Source of the DNA: Corynebacterium phocae
Lineage (GTDB): Bacteria; Actinomycetota; Actinomycetes; Mycobacteriales; Mycobacteriaceae
Assembly (NCBI RefSeq): GCF_008693075.1
Contig: NZ_VXKJ01000048.1
Span: 124,001-188,000, forward strand
Length of the DNA: 64,000 nt
Direction of reading: 5' to 3'
Made by a program: the position numbers and the translations under genes
The notes under the pieces: model-generated
The model's input: the letters and a program-made list of their open reading frames with translations, nothing else
The model's database searches: none
Told to the model about the DNA's origin: nothing
Shown here: positions 1 through 8,777 of the stretch, in pieces
Layout: each line of letters begins with the position of its first letter
Numbering within the stretch: position 1 is the first letter of the stretch

Positions 1-1026
1 GCCCCCTACATAGGCGACCTCCCCTTCACTTACCCGCCCTTTGCTGGGGTGGTATTCCAAGGGCTAGCCGCTTTGAGCGCTGACACCGTCTTTGTCCTCT
101 GGCAGTTCGGCACCGCCTTTGCCCTGCTGGCTGTGGTCCTACTAGTGCTGCGCAACCGCAACGTGCAACTGGACTGGCTCACCGTCTACATAGCGGCGTG
201 CGCAACTTTCTGCTCGCTCGCGCTGGCACCTGTTGCCGGCACGCTCTTTTTCGGACAGATCAACATCTTCCTCATGCTGCTGGTTGCCCTGGACTTCCTG
301 CCCAAGAAATACCGGCTGCCCGGAGTGGGGATAGGACTCGCGGCAGGAATGAAACTTACCCCCGCCTACCTGGGCTTAGTGCTGCTGTTTCAACGCCGCT
401 GGGGAGCCGCCTGCGGGTCCATGCTCACCTTCATGGCCACGGCGGGGATAGGCTTCCTGCTCATCCCCGATGCCCGCGATTTTTGGTCAGACGCGGTATT
501 CCGGTCCTCCCGCGTGGGCGTCCACGAAAACGGCGGGGCCATGGCCGTGCGTTCGGTGTTCCACCGCGCCTTTGACATTGACGGCGGCCCGGTATGGATC
601 CTAGCCATCGTGGTCATAGTGCTCATCAACTGCGCGGCAGTGTCCGTTGCCTGCGCCCGGCACAACGGCGCGGCCGCTATGGCGTTCACCGGGCTGGGGG
701 CGTGCCTAGTCTCCCCCTTTAGCTGGTTCCACCACTTCGTGTGGCTAGTCCCGCTACTGGTGCTGATTTTGGTGGGCACAAACCGCTACCTGGGCCCAAA
801 GATAGGTTCCCAAGCCGCCGGCCTGATTTCCTTCCTGGCCATGGCCCTAGCTGCCTTGCCGTGGCTGTCCCAACCAGTAGCCAGAAGCGTGTCCTTTTAT
901 CAGCTCAACAACTTAGATGAGCTAGCCCCGTGGGGGACGCTGCTGTTCAGCGGCGCGGTGGTCATCTACATGGCCGTCTACGCCGCCTCCGGGTTTTTCA
1001 CCCTGCGCGGGCGCAGCCGTTTCTAA
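1..1026 (+). CDS. GT87 (DUF2029) polyprenol-phosphate-mannose alpha-mannosyltransferase, 5'-truncated
   Basis: The frame is open from base 1, so the N-terminus lies outside the window and about 341 codons are visible. The protein is strongly hydrophobic, with about nine membrane segments. It has the [12 protein letters not shown] stretch typical of GT87/DUF2029 enzymes and a short basic C-terminal tail. GT87 members transfer mannose from polyprenol-phosphate-mannose on the outer face of the membrane during lipomannan/lipoarabinomannan branching; that role is inferred from the family. The stop overlaps the stop of the convergent ligase gene by 4 bp. The exact MptC/MptD-type assignment cannot be made from this fragment. 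Confidence 0.75.
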   Translation, partial: APYIGDLPFTYPPFAGVVFQGLAALSADTVFVLWQFGTAFALLAVVLLVLRNRNVQLDWLTVYIAACATFCSLALAPVAGTLFFGQINIFLMLLVALDFLPKKYRLPGVGIGLAAGMKLTPAYLGLVLLFQRRWGAACGSMLTFMATAGIGFLLIPDARDFWSDAVFRSSRVGVHENGGAMAVRSVFHRAFDIDGGPVWILAIVVIVLINCAAVSVACARHNGAAAMAFTGLGACLVSPFSWFHHFVWLVPLLVLILVGTNRYLGPKIGSQAAGLISFLAMALAALPWLSQPVARSVSFYQLNNLDELAPWGTLLFSGAVVIYMAVYAASGFFTLRGRSRF

Positions 1027-2144
1027 AAACGGATCTCCGCGCAGGTCATGTCAACGACGTCTTTCCAGGAACCGGTTTCTTTAAACATTGCCCGTTGGCG
1101 CTCATAACTGGCACCGCGGTTGACGATGTCCATAATCCCCTGCAGTTCCCGGTGGCACCCTAGCGTGCTTGCCAAGGGGCTGAGCAGATCCACCAGCTCC
1201 GCGAGCTCGTCTTTCACCCAACGCTCATCAGTCTCACGGCTGGTAATCACCAACGCGTCCATGCCGTAGCGAGCCCCACGCCACTTATTTTCCGCCACAT
1301 GCCACGGCTGCAGGGTGGGAAGCCTTTCACCGGACTCGAGCATCTGGTCATAGTGGACCACCAGGCAGTGCGTGAGCGCCACGATGGCGGCAAGCTCTGC
1401 GGGACGCGAGACGGCATCGGAAACCCGCACCTCCACCGTGCCCCACTTAGACGCCGGCCGGATATCAAAGTGCATGGAACCCGTGTGGTTAATCACCCCA
1501 GACCGGTTCTGATCCTGCAAATACGACTCCCACTGGAACCAGTTCTCAAACTGATAGGGCATGCCGGCGGTGGGTAGTTGCTGGTACAACATGGTCCGGT
1601 TGGAGGCGTAGCCGGTGTCCATGCCCTCCCACGCCGGCGAGGACGCGGAGATAGCCAGCAGGTGCGGCAGCTTAGTCATCAACGCATTGATGATGGGCCA
1701 CACCTTGTCCTCGTGGCTAATCCCCACGTGGACGTGGGTGCCCCACAACAACATCTGCTGCCCCCAGTACTGGGTGCGGTTGATGATCTCTTTATAGGAT
1801 TCCTTATCCCCCAGTGGGTTGGTGCGGAAATCGGAGAACGGGTGCCCGCCAGCCGACCACACCTTCAATCCCATATCTTGGGCCTCACGCTGAACGTGCT
1901 GAAGGCCCACCCGCAGCTCCTCCATGGCTTGCGGGACCGTGTCGCAGATCCCGGTGACCAGCTCCACGGTGTTTTGGAGAAATTCCTTTTCCAGGTGGAT
2001 GTCCGGGACACGCGCGTTGACGCGCTCAATGAGCTCCGGCCCGCGCGGGACCAGGTCACGGGTTTCAGGGTCTATTAGCGCAACTTCCCACTCCACGCCC
2101 AAAGTGGGGCGCGCGGAGCGGGAGAAGTTATCAGGTTTAATCAC
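1023..2144 (-). CDS. YbdK-type carboxylate-amine ligase (glutamate-cysteine ligase family 2)
   Basis: The 373-residue protein has the GCS2 signature: an N-terminal [14 protein letters not shown] segment and the GTHVHVGI motif near the middle that contributes to the metal/ATP site. Family members form an amide bond between glutamate and an amine such as cysteine at the expense of ATP. Whether this one makes gamma-glutamylcysteine cannot be told, since corynebacteria rely mainly on mycothiol. The start codon is GTG. No Shine-Dalgarno sequence is seen, but a TAAACT hexamer lies 8 nt upstream, which would suit a leaderless transcript. It resembles Rv0433 in position and family. It lies 11 bp downstream of the LytR_C gene on the same strand. 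Confidence 0.8.
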   Translation of the reverse strand: MIKPDNFSRSARPTLGVEWEVALIDPETRDLVPRGPELIERVNARVPDIHLEKEFLQNTVELVTGICDTVPQAMEELRVGLQHVQREAQDMGLKVWSAGGHPFSDFRTNPLGDKESYKEIINRTQYWGQQMLLWGTHVHVGISHEDKVWPIINALMTKLPHLLAISASSPAWEGMDTGYASNRTMLYQQLPTAGMPYQFENWFQWESYLQDQNRSGVINHTGSMHFDIRPASKWGTVEVRVSDAVSRPAELAAIVALTHCLVVHYDQMLESGERLPTLQPWHVAENKWRGARYGMDALVITSRETDERWVKDELAELVDLLSPLASTLGCHRELQGIMDIVNRGASYERQRAMFKETGSWKDVVDMTCAEIRF

Positions 2145-2155
2145 AAAACGGCAGT

Positions 2156-2908
2156 TTACTGGCCAGCCAGAACTATTGTTAGTCCAGGGGAGGCGGGCAG
2201 GCTAGGGATGTTCTCGCGGGCGATGCCGCCAAACTGGGTAGCCAGCTTCCGGGCCTCTTGCTCCGCAGCGGCGTTACCAGCCGGGAAGAACACCGTGGTA
2301 GTGGGCAGAATCTGGTCATTGAAATTGCCTACCTCAGGCACCTGGTAGCCGCTTTGTTCCAGCTTGCGGGAGGTGTCCGCAGCCCAGCCTTGAACGGTGG
2401 AATTGTTCAAAACATTGACCGCTTTTATATTCACGTTTGCCCCTGGGGCTGGTTGTGGTGCCGCCGGCGCGCCTTCCGCGTTGGCCCCTGCGGACCCGTC
2501 TTGTGGTGCCGCCGGCGCGCCTGGGTTAGCAGGATCAGCCGGATTGGCTGGGTTAGCAGGATCAGCCGGATTGGCTGGGGCGGCCGGGTTAGCAGGGTCG
2601 GCCGGGTTAGCAGGATCAGCCGGGTTAGCAGGGGCCGCTGGGCTGCCAGGGTTGTGCGAAGCGGCCGGGGCCGGCTGGAAGGTCACCCCAGGAGCCGAGG
2701 TAGCCGCAGGATGGGCGCTGTTGGCCCCATCTTTGTCATCGCTTTGGGTGAGGGAATAAAGAGCCCACAGCCCAAGCATGATTGCCACGGCTATGAGAAC
2801 CATGGCCACGCCCCGCAACGGCAGTGCGCTTCCACGGGATTTAGAGCTCGCCGGGATTGCCGGGGCAGCTTCGGGGGTCATTTCATCGTTATAATTCACA
2901 TCAGTCAC
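2156..2908 (-). CDS. Membrane-anchored LytR C-terminal domain protein with Pro-Ala linker
   Basis: Residues 1-30 are cytoplasmic and about 31-53 form one membrane helix. About 75-150 are a low-complexity linker of repeated PAN/PAD triplets, and about 160-250 form a LytR_C domain ([12 protein letters not shown] start, LTIVLAGQ end). LytR_C modules are found at the end of LCP ligases and as stand-alone envelope proteins; no catalytic LCP domain is present here. It corresponds to Rv0431 in gene order. The start is GTG. A second reading is a leaderless ATG at codon 10, preceded by TATAAC. The function is unknown, but an envelope location with the C-terminus outside is likely. Confidence 0.7.
   Translation of the reverse strand: MTDVNYNDEMTPEAAPAIPASSKSRGSALPLRGVAMVLIAVAIMLGLWALYSLTQSDDKDGANSAHPAATSAPGVTFQPAPAASHNPGSPAAPANPADPANPADPANPAAPANPADPANPANPADPANPGAPAAPQDGSAGANAEGAPAAPQPAPGANVNIKAVNVLNNSTVQGWAADTSRKLEQSGYQVPEVGNFNDQILPTTTVFFPAGNAAAEQEARKLATQFGGIARENIPSLPASPGLTIVLAGQ
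2521..2640. repeat. GC-rich tandem repeat coding the Pro-Ala-Asn/Asp linker
   Basis: A 27-nt unit beginning GGTTAGCAGGATCAGCC occurs twice almost perfectly and then continues as degenerate 9- and 15-nt sub-repeats. The period is a multiple of three, so copy-number change would alter linker length without a frameshift. It lies inside the LytR_C protein gene. Confidence 0.75.
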
Positions 2909-2935
2909 ACGGGTAACAATAGCGGGAGGGGAAGG

Positions 2936-3178
2936 CTATTCCCGCGCGGCGCGCCGAGCGATATCGCGCCTTTCCCGCACCCGCCGCAACCGACCCACCA
3001 AAACAGGTTGAGCAGCCAACGCGGCCGGGTCATCAAGCAGCTCATTGAGCCGCTGATGGTAGCGCACTGGAGACAGATCAAAGTTCTCCCGGATAGCTTT
3101 TTCCTTCGCGCCCACCGAGCGCGGGGCCCGTGATTCAAAGTCTAAAAGGGCGGCGTCTAGATCGGAGAGCTTGTCCAT
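2936..3178 (-). CDS. DUF3263 family small protein
   Basis: This is an 80-residue, highly charged protein with the DUF3263 pattern: MDKLSDLDAALLDFE, then FDLSPVRYHQRLNELLDDP, then a basic end RLRRVRERRDIARR. The central part looks like a helix-turn-helix, so DNA binding is possible but unproven. The ATG at 3178 is preferred over longer readings, which would run through the divergent def gene. Its mycobacterial counterpart by position is Rv0430, also beside def. The gap to def is only 16 bp, so the two promoters must overlap. Confidence 0.75.
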   Translation of the reverse strand: MDKLSDLDAALLDFESRAPRSVGAKEKAIRENFDLSPVRYHQRLNELLDDPAALAAQPVLVGRLRRVRERRDIARRAARE

Positions 3179-3181
3179 GCC

Positions 3182-3187
3182 TAAACT
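3182..3187 (+). promoter_or_regulatory. -10 hexamer of a probable leaderless def transcript
   Basis: TAAACT ends 7 nt before the def ATG and no ribosome-binding site lies between them, so transcription would begin at the A of the start codon. Confidence 0.5.
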
Positions 3188-3194
3188 GTAAACC

Positions 3195-3809
3195 ATGACT
3201 ATTCGCCCCGTTGTTATCCACGGTGACCCCGTGTTGCATAACCCCACCGCACCCGTAACTGACCCAATTGACTCCGCTGAGCTCCAAACGCTCATCGCGG
3301 ACATGTACGAAACCATGGAAGTAGCCCACGGCGTGGGCCTGGCTGCCAACCAGGTAGGCGTGGGACTGCGCCTGTTTGTCTACCACTGCCCCGACGTGGA
3401 TGGCCCGGAAGGCACCGAAAAAGAAGGCGGTGGTATGCGCACCGGCTGCGTTATCAACCCCGTTCTGGAGACCTCCGAAATTCCCACCACCATGCCGCTT
3501 GATGACGGCTCAGATGACGAGGGCTGCCTGTCCGTGCCCGGCCTGGGCTACCCCACCGGCCGCGCGGACTGGGCACGGGTAACGGGCAAAGATGAACACG
3601 GCAATGACGTGGACATTGAGGGCTACGGCTTCTTCGCCCGCATGCTTCAGCACGAAGTAGGTCACCTGGACGGTTTCTTGTACACCGACGTGCTCACCGG
3701 CCGCTACAAGCGCCAGGCCCGCAAAGACATTAAGGCCAACGGCTGGACGGAACCCGGGTTGTGCTGGATGCCGGGCGAAGGCGAAGACCCCTTTGGCCAC
3801 GAAGACTAA
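3195..3809 (+). CDS. def: Peptide deformylase
   Basis: The 204-residue enzyme removes the N-formyl group from nascent proteins. All three family motifs are visible: GVGLAANQ (47-54), EGCLSVPG with the metal-ligand Cys111, and the HEVGHLDG box with His153, Glu154 and His157. It carries a longer insertion between motifs 1 and 2, as in actinobacterial deformylases. It starts without a Shine-Dalgarno sequence directly after a -10 hexamer. The next gene begins on the base after its stop codon, so the two are probably co-transcribed and translationally coupled. Confidence 0.95.
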   Translation: MTIRPVVIHGDPVLHNPTAPVTDPIDSAELQTLIADMYETMEVAHGVGLAANQVGVGLRLFVYHCPDVDGPEGTEKEGGGMRTGCVINPVLETSEIPTTMPLDDGSDDEGCLSVPGLGYPTGRADWARVTGKDEHGNDVDIEGYGFFARMLQHEVGHLDGFLYTDVLTGRYKRQARKDIKANGWTEPGLCWMPGEGEDPFGHED

Positions 3810-4613
3810 ATGAGCAGCATCTTCCGCTCCGATGCCCCCTCGGCCGGCGAACGCGTAGTGGTCCGGCGCCGCTACGGGGAGGTCACTTCCGATGTCATCG
3901 GGCATGTGCTCTCCCTAGACCCCCTGGTGGTACGCCCCCAGGAGGTGGGTGGATACCCCTCCGCGTTGGACGCCATTGAAATTCCCGCTGAAGATATCCA
4001 GATAATCAAGCGCTTGAGCCCGCGGATGGTGCGCAACTCCGATATCCGTGCGATTGAGGTCGCGTCTGCCCGGGCCAACCCCGCCCACCCACAGGCGTGG
4101 AGCGCCGATTCCCAGTGGTTTATGCGCGCCGGTGCGGATCCCTGCGCCATCCCTTTGGGGCGGTCTGCCGCCTTCGCACCGCCACCGCTGGCCGAGATAA
4201 CCGACTTCTTCCGCGCGGCGGGCCTACCGGTGCGCTTACTGCTTCCCGAACGCCTGGGGCGCGCCGCAGAGAAATTTCTTGATACCGGCTGGGAGCTTGG
4301 GCCGGAGGAAATCCTGGTGGCCTGCAAGCTAGACGGGCAATCATCCGGGCAGCCGGGCACGAGTTCAGGGAGCAGGGACAGCAGCGGCACCCACAGCACC
4401 TCCGGCGACAGCAGCGGCGGGCGGCTGGGCGAAGACGGCGCCGGTAAACTCTGGCTGGAAGTTTCTTCTCACCCCACTCAGTCAGAGCTCACCGCGACAC
4501 TAGCGTGGGCGCAATCCCGCGGGGCCACGGGTGCGTTTGCACGCGGCTTAACCCTGCCCGGTTTTAGCGAACACCACCGCTACCGCTACGCAACAATGCC
4601 AAACTCGCGGTAG
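3810..4613 (+). CDS. Rv0428c-like GNAT family protein with degenerate acetyl-CoA region
   Basis: The 267-residue protein has an N-terminal SH3-like barrel (about 10-75, GERVVVRRRYGEVTSDVIGH) and a C-terminal stretch ending LAWAQSRGATGAF...GFSEHHRYRYA, which matches the end of Rv0428c-type acetyltransferases. Between them, about residues 177-207, lies a Ser/Gly/Thr-rich segment. The GNAT acetyl-CoA loop (R/Q-x-x-G-x-G/A) cannot be found, so catalysis is doubtful. Gene order def - this gene - xthA equals Rv0429c-Rv0428c-Rv0427c. The start ATG directly abuts the def stop. Its stop TAG is also the first part of the putative xthA -10 hexamer. Confidence 0.65.
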   Translation: MSSIFRSDAPSAGERVVVRRRYGEVTSDVIGHVLSLDPLVVRPQEVGGYPSALDAIEIPAEDIQIIKRLSPRMVRNSDIRAIEVASARANPAHPQAWSADSQWFMRAGADPCAIPLGRSAAFAPPPLAEITDFFRAAGLPVRLLLPERLGRAAEKFLDTGWELGPEEILVACKLDGQSSGQPGTSSGSRDSSGTHSTSGDSSGGRLGEDGAGKLWLEVSSHPTQSELTATLAWAQSRGATGAFARGLTLPGFSEHHRYRYATMPNSR

Positions 4614-4616
4614 CCT
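4611..4616 (+). promoter_or_regulatory. -10 hexamer of a probable leaderless xthA transcript
   Basis: TAGCCT ends 6 nt before the xthA ATG. Its first three bases are the stop codon of the upstream gene. No ribosome-binding site is visible. Confidence 0.4.
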
Positions 4617-4622
4617 TAAACC

Positions 4623-5414
4623 ATGCGTATTGGCACCTGGAACATCAACTCCGTCCGCACGCGCGCCCAACGCGCCGTGGACTTGGCCCAACGGCACGAC
4701 CTAGACGTGTTGTGCCTGCAAGAAACCAAAGTTGCCGATGACAAGTTCCCCGTGGATATCTTCCGCGACGCCGGCTACCACGTGGCCTGTCACGGGCTAA
4801 ACCAATGGAACGGCGTGGCCATCTTATCCAAAGAGGAACCAGAAGATGTCCGCACCCACTTCCCCAACCAACCGGGATTTGCCAAGGACCCCGCCAAGAG
4901 CCAAGACCGGGAAGCGCGCGCCATCGGCGCTACCATCCGGGGCGTGGAAATCTGGAGCCTCTACATTCCCAACGGCCGCGAACTCACCGACCCCCATTAC
5001 AACTACAAACTGCAGTTCTACTACCAGCTGGCGCGCTACGTGGAGCAACGCTCCCGTGGCAAACTGCTGCTGGGCGGGGACTTCAACATTGCCCCGGAGG
5101 ACACCGATGTGTGGGACATTGAGGTATTCAGGGGCAAGACTCACGTCTCCGAACCCGAGCGCGCGGCCTTCCAGCGGCTCCTCGAGGCCGGGCTTCGCCC
5201 GCTTGAGCACCCGGAGCCTTATACCTACTTCGACTACAAGGGGGCTCGGTACCAGCGCGGCCTGGGGATGAAAATTGACTTCCTGCTAGTCTCCGAGCAG
5301 CTCAAGGCCACCAAGACCTTCGTGGACATGGAAGAGCGCGCCGGGGAGAAAACCTCCGACCATGTGCCGCTTCTCACCCAGCTGGATCTCCCAGACTTTG
5401 ACTCGGTGCGGTAG
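4623..5414 (+). CDS. xthA: Exodeoxyribonuclease III (AP endonuclease)
   Basis: The 263-residue enzyme of the exonuclease-endonuclease-phosphatase family cleaves DNA at abasic sites and degrades 3' ends in base-excision repair. Motifs in order: WNINSVR near residue 7, LQETK with the metal-binding Glu near residue 38, GGDFNIAPEDTD near 158, and the C-terminal SDHVPL with the catalytic Asp-His pair. It is full length for the family. The cardiolipin synthase ATG follows its stop codon immediately, suggesting one transcript. Confidence 0.92.
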   Translation: MRIGTWNINSVRTRAQRAVDLAQRHDLDVLCLQETKVADDKFPVDIFRDAGYHVACHGLNQWNGVAILSKEEPEDVRTHFPNQPGFAKDPAKSQDREARAIGATIRGVEIWSLYIPNGRELTDPHYNYKLQFYYQLARYVEQRSRGKLLLGGDFNIAPEDTDVWDIEVFRGKTHVSEPERAAFQRLLEAGLRPLEHPEPYTYFDYKGARYQRGLGMKIDFLLVSEQLKATKTFVDMEERAGEKTSDHVPLLTQLDLPDFDSVR

Positions 5415-6872
5415 ATGGACTGGAACGTAGAGCTATCCACGCTGCAGGCCATAGGCCTACTGGTGGACTACTCCATCAAAATCTTTGCGATTGGCTTTGT
5501 CCCCGAAGGCCGCCGGCCGTCCAGCTCTACCGCCTGGCTACTAGCCATCCTCTTGGTGCCATTCGTGGGCCTGCCACTGTTTCTGCTCATGGGATCCCCC
5601 TACATCAACCGCCGGCGCCACCGCCTGCAGGCCCAAGCGCGGGAGATGATTGATGATGTCCAAAAAGATATCCCCGATCACCCCTCCTGCACCCTGCCTT
5701 CCGAGGTAGAGTCCGTCATCCGACTCAACCGCCGGCTCACCGGATTTCCCGCCGTGGAAGGCAAGAACGAGGGCCTCCACACAGACTACGCCCAGATTAT
5801 CCAAGCGATTGCCCGCGCGGTTGACCAAGCGCAAGACTACGTCTACATCGAAATCTACATCCAGAGCTGGGACGAGGACACAGAACCCTTCTACCGCGCT
5901 CTGGAGCGCGCCCGGCAGCGCGGGGTGAAGGTGAAGCTGCTTTTGGACCAAATCGGAAGCCTGAAATACCCTGGCTACTTCGGTCTGGGGCGCCGGCTCA
6001 GCGGCATCGGCGTGGACTGGCGCTTGACCATGCCACTACAGCTGCACAAATTCCGCTTCCGCAGGCCGGACCTGCGCAACCACCGCAAGCTGGTGGTCAT
6101 CGACGGCAAACGCGGGTTCCTGGGGTCAATGAACATGATTTCGCGGCGCTACAACACCTCCACCCGGATGTGGGTGGACTACATGGTGGAGCTATCCGGG
6201 CCCATAGTCACCTCCTTGGAGGTGCTCTTCGCTGTGGACTGGTACCTAGAGTCCGACGAAGTTCTAGACTTTGAACACCCCCAGCCGCTGCCCCAGTTCA
6301 CCCCGTCCGCCAACTACTTACAGCTCATCCCCTCCGGCCCGGGATACAAAGCGGAGCCCAACCTCCGGATGTACAACTCACTTATCCACCACGCCAAGAA
6401 ACACCTAGTCATGGTCTCTCCCTACTTTGTGCCGGACGAATCCATGCTAGAAGCCGTCACCACCGCCTGTTACCGCGGAGTGACCGTGGAGCTGTTCGTG
6501 TCAGAAAAAGCCGACCAGTTCATGGTGGGGCACGCGCAGTCCTCCTACTACCAAACGCTGCTGGAAGCCGGCGTTAAAATTTGGCTGTTTCCCGCCCCGT
6601 TCGTGCTGCACTCCAAGTTCCTTTTGGCGGATCCTGATGGCAGCGAACCAATGAGCATGTTCGGCTCCTCCAACATGGACATGCGCTCTTTTGGACTCAA
6701 CTACGAATCCACGCTGCTGGTGGCGGAGGGCAACCTCATCGCGGAGCTAAACCAACTGGCCAACAATTACCAAGTGGTATGCCACGAACTCACGCTGGAT
6801 GAATGGAGCCAGCGCGGGCCGTTTAGGCGCTACATAGACAACGTCATGCGCCTTACCTCCGCCTTGCAATAG
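5415..6872 (+). CDS. cls: Cardiolipin synthase (phospholipase D superfamily)
   Basis: The 485-residue membrane protein condenses two phosphatidylglycerols to cardiolipin. Two membrane helices fill about residues 10-60. Two HKD motifs follow: NHRKLVVIDGKRGFLGS near residue 220 and HSKFLLADPDGSEPMSMFGS near residue 400. Both keep the His, Lys and Asp, so the active site is complete. The start codon directly follows the xthA stop. The gene converges with the MFS exporter and overlaps it by 20 bp. Confidence 0.9.
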   Translation: MDWNVELSTLQAIGLLVDYSIKIFAIGFVPEGRRPSSSTAWLLAILLVPFVGLPLFLLMGSPYINRRRHRLQAQAREMIDDVQKDIPDHPSCTLPSEVESVIRLNRRLTGFPAVEGKNEGLHTDYAQIIQAIARAVDQAQDYVYIEIYIQSWDEDTEPFYRALERARQRGVKVKLLLDQIGSLKYPGYFGLGRRLSGIGVDWRLTMPLQLHKFRFRRPDLRNHRKLVVIDGKRGFLGSMNMISRRYNTSTRMWVDYMVELSGPIVTSLEVLFAVDWYLESDEVLDFEHPQPLPQFTPSANYLQLIPSGPGYKAEPNLRMYNSLIHHAKKHLVMVSPYFVPDESMLEAVTTACYRGVTVELFVSEKADQFMVGHAQSSYYQTLLEAGVKIWLFPAPFVLHSKFLLADPDGSEPMSMFGSSNMDMRSFGLNYESTLLVAEGNLIAELNQLANNYQVVCHELTLDEWSQRGPFRRYIDNVMRLTSALQ

Positions 6873-8031
6873 CGGCTGTAGCAGCCCACGCCCCCGCTAC
6901 CGCAAGCAGGCTGCACGCCACCATGCCCGCCGCCATATCCACCGGCGGGTTGTGTCCCAGGCCCACCAAGGGGGAAACAGCACCGGCGGCCAGGGATTGC
7001 ACAAAGCCCAGCAGCGCGCTGGCGGCCCCGGCGCGCGTGCGCAGCAACCCCGTTGCCAAGGCAGTGGAGTTGCCCAGGATTAGCCCCGTGGGACCCACGC
7101 AGAAAAATAGGCACAGCAGCTGCACCGGGACGGGCGCGTTCAACGCCGCTGCGCCCAGCAAGACGGCGGCGGCCAGGAACTGCGCCGCCACGCCCACCCG
7201 CAGCATGGCAACTGCACCCACCCGGTTCACGGCCCAGGAGTTAGTCAGGGCGGCTAGTACCAATCCCAGCGCGTTGGCGGCAAAAATGAAGGAGTAGGCG
7301 CGGGGGCTAAACCCGAAGGAGTGTTGGATAACAAAAGGGGAGGCCGCGATGTAGCAAAACAGCGCGCCGAAGCCGAAGGCCGTGGCCGCCGCGAAGCCCC
7401 AGAACTCCCGGGTCCGCGCCACCGCCAAGTAGTTGGCGGCCACCTGGCCCGCAAGCCGCTGCCCGCCGGCGCTGTGGCCGCCCGTGGCCGGAACCACTGC
7501 CACCGCCAGCAACAGCTGCACCGCGTGCAGGCCTACTAGCGCCCAGTAGATGCCGCGCCACCCAATGGGTTCGGCCAAGAAGCCGCCAATTATCGGTGCG
7601 ATTGCCGGGGCTAACGCGCCGATGGCCATGAGAAGGGAGTAAGCCCTAGCCGCAGCGTTGCCGGTGGCAAGGTCGGACACGATGGCCCGAGCCAACACCA
7701 CGCAGGCGCCGCCGCCTAGGCCCTGGAGGGTGCGTGCCGCTATCAGGATTAGAATTCCGGGCGCGGTAGCAGCCCCCACCGATGCCACCAGCGCCACACC
7801 CGCTGCCACCACTAGCAGGCGCTTTCTTCCCCAGACGTCGGAAAGCGGCCCTACCAACAGCTGGCCTACGCCCATACCTAAGAAAAAGCCGGTGAGCGTG
7901 AGTTGTACCAACGCGGGACTGGCACCGAACTGCCCACCAATCGCGGGCAACACCGGCAAGTACATATCAGTCGCAAAAGGCGCCGTTGCGGACAACAGCG
8001 CCAATACAGCAAGGAGTGGAACAGGGATCAA
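6853..8031 (-). CDS. Bcr/CflA family drug-resistance MFS transporter
   Basis: This 12-helix major facilitator has the family opening SATAPFATDMYLPVLPAI and the loop 2-3 motif GPLSDVWGRKRLL. Bcr/CflA proteins export bicyclomycin, chloramphenicol or small metabolites by proton antiport; the substrate here is unknown. No ATG or GTG fits the usual N-terminus. The best start is TTG at 8031, which overlaps the TGA stop of the upstream ABC permease; a TTG at 8085 would add 18 residues with no family similarity. Translational coupling to the ABC-2 exporter is therefore likely. Confidence 0.8.
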   Translation of the reverse strand: MIPVPLLAVLALLSATAPFATDMYLPVLPAIGGQFGASPALVQLTLTGFFLGMGVGQLLVGPLSDVWGRKRLLVVAAGVALVASVGAATAPGILILIAARTLQGLGGGACVVLARAIVSDLATGNAAARAYSLLMAIGALAPAIAPIIGGFLAEPIGWRGIYWALVGLHAVQLLLAVAVVPATGGHSAGGQRLAGQVAANYLAVARTREFWGFAAATAFGFGALFCYIAASPFVIQHSFGFSPRAYSFIFAANALGLVLAALTNSWAVNRVGAVAMLRVGVAAQFLAAAVLLGAAALNAPVPVQLLCLFFCVGPTGLILGNSTALATGLLRTRAGAASALLGFVQSLAAGAVSPLVGLGHNPPVDMAAGMVACSLLAVAGAWAATAAIARRR

Positions 8032-8777
8032 GCGTCGCGTACCACCAGCAGCGCTACGCCGATACCCCACAGCACCAGACCCCAAACCAGGAAGACTACG
8101 CCATACATGGCGATACCCTCACCCCACGGGGCGTCCGGAAGGGACCGTTCAGAAATCCAGTTCTGCAGGCCACCAAATGGGGAGTAGTAAATCAACTTCG
8201 GGCCAATTTTAGGAATGAGCTGCACCAGCTGGTCAATACCTAGCAGGAAGATGAGGCCAATGGACACCGCACCGGCGGTTTGGCGCACAATCCAGCCCAG
8301 GCCCTGCCCAAAGAGAACCACCAGCACCGCGCCCAGCGGAAGCTTCCACATCAGGCGCCGTCCAATTTCAGTCTCCCACGGCTTGTAGATATCCGCGTAC
8401 TGGGGGTCGTAGAAAATCTTGGTAATGGCAATCGAAAGCGCTAAGGCAACCATCGTCAAGAAAGCGGCAATCAATGCGTAGAGCACAAATTTCACCACTG
8501 CCACCGTGAGGCGTGAGGGCTGGGCCATATACAGCGGCATCTGCACGTTATAGCGGTACTCGGTGGTCACCACCATGATTGCTTGAATGAGAATCAAGGC
8601 GTAGCCCATCACCTGCAGCCCGGCGACCACGGTGGTGTCTAGGACCGGGCCGGAAGCCCACGCCGCGTTAAAGGCGGGGAACATACAAGAAAGCAGCACC
8701 ATCAACGCGGAGGTCATCCAGAAAGACCTGGTGGTACGCAATTTGGTGAATTCGGATTTAAAGGTATTAAACAACAT
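8028..8777 (-). CDS. ABC-2 type exporter permease
   Basis: The protein of about 249 residues has six predicted membrane helices and the N-terminal amphipathic FKSEFTKLRTTRSFWMTS segment of ABC-2 permeases. The ATG at 8777 has an AGGAGG ribosome-binding site 6 nt upstream. The gene overlaps the end of the ATPase gene by 11 bp, so the two form an exporter of the antibiotic/peptide resistance type. Substrate unknown. Confidence 0.8.
   Translation of the reverse strand: MLFNTFKSEFTKLRTTRSFWMTSALMVLLSCMFPAFNAAWASGPVLDTTVVAGLQVMGYALILIQAIMVVTTEYRYNVQMPLYMAQPSRLTVAVVKFVLYALIAAFLTMVALALSIAITKIFYDPQYADIYKPWETEIGRRLMWKLPLGAVLVVLFGQGLGWIVRQTAGAVSIGLIFLLGIDQLVQLIPKIGPKLIYYSPFGGLQNWISERSLPDAPWGEGIAMYGVVFLVWGLVLWGIGVALLVVRDA

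Noticed and set aside
2258..3133. Arg/Ser/Gly-repeat plus-strand frame of 291 codons
   Set aside because: It is the complement of the Pro-Ala repeat in the LytR_C gene; the repeat keeps several frames open.
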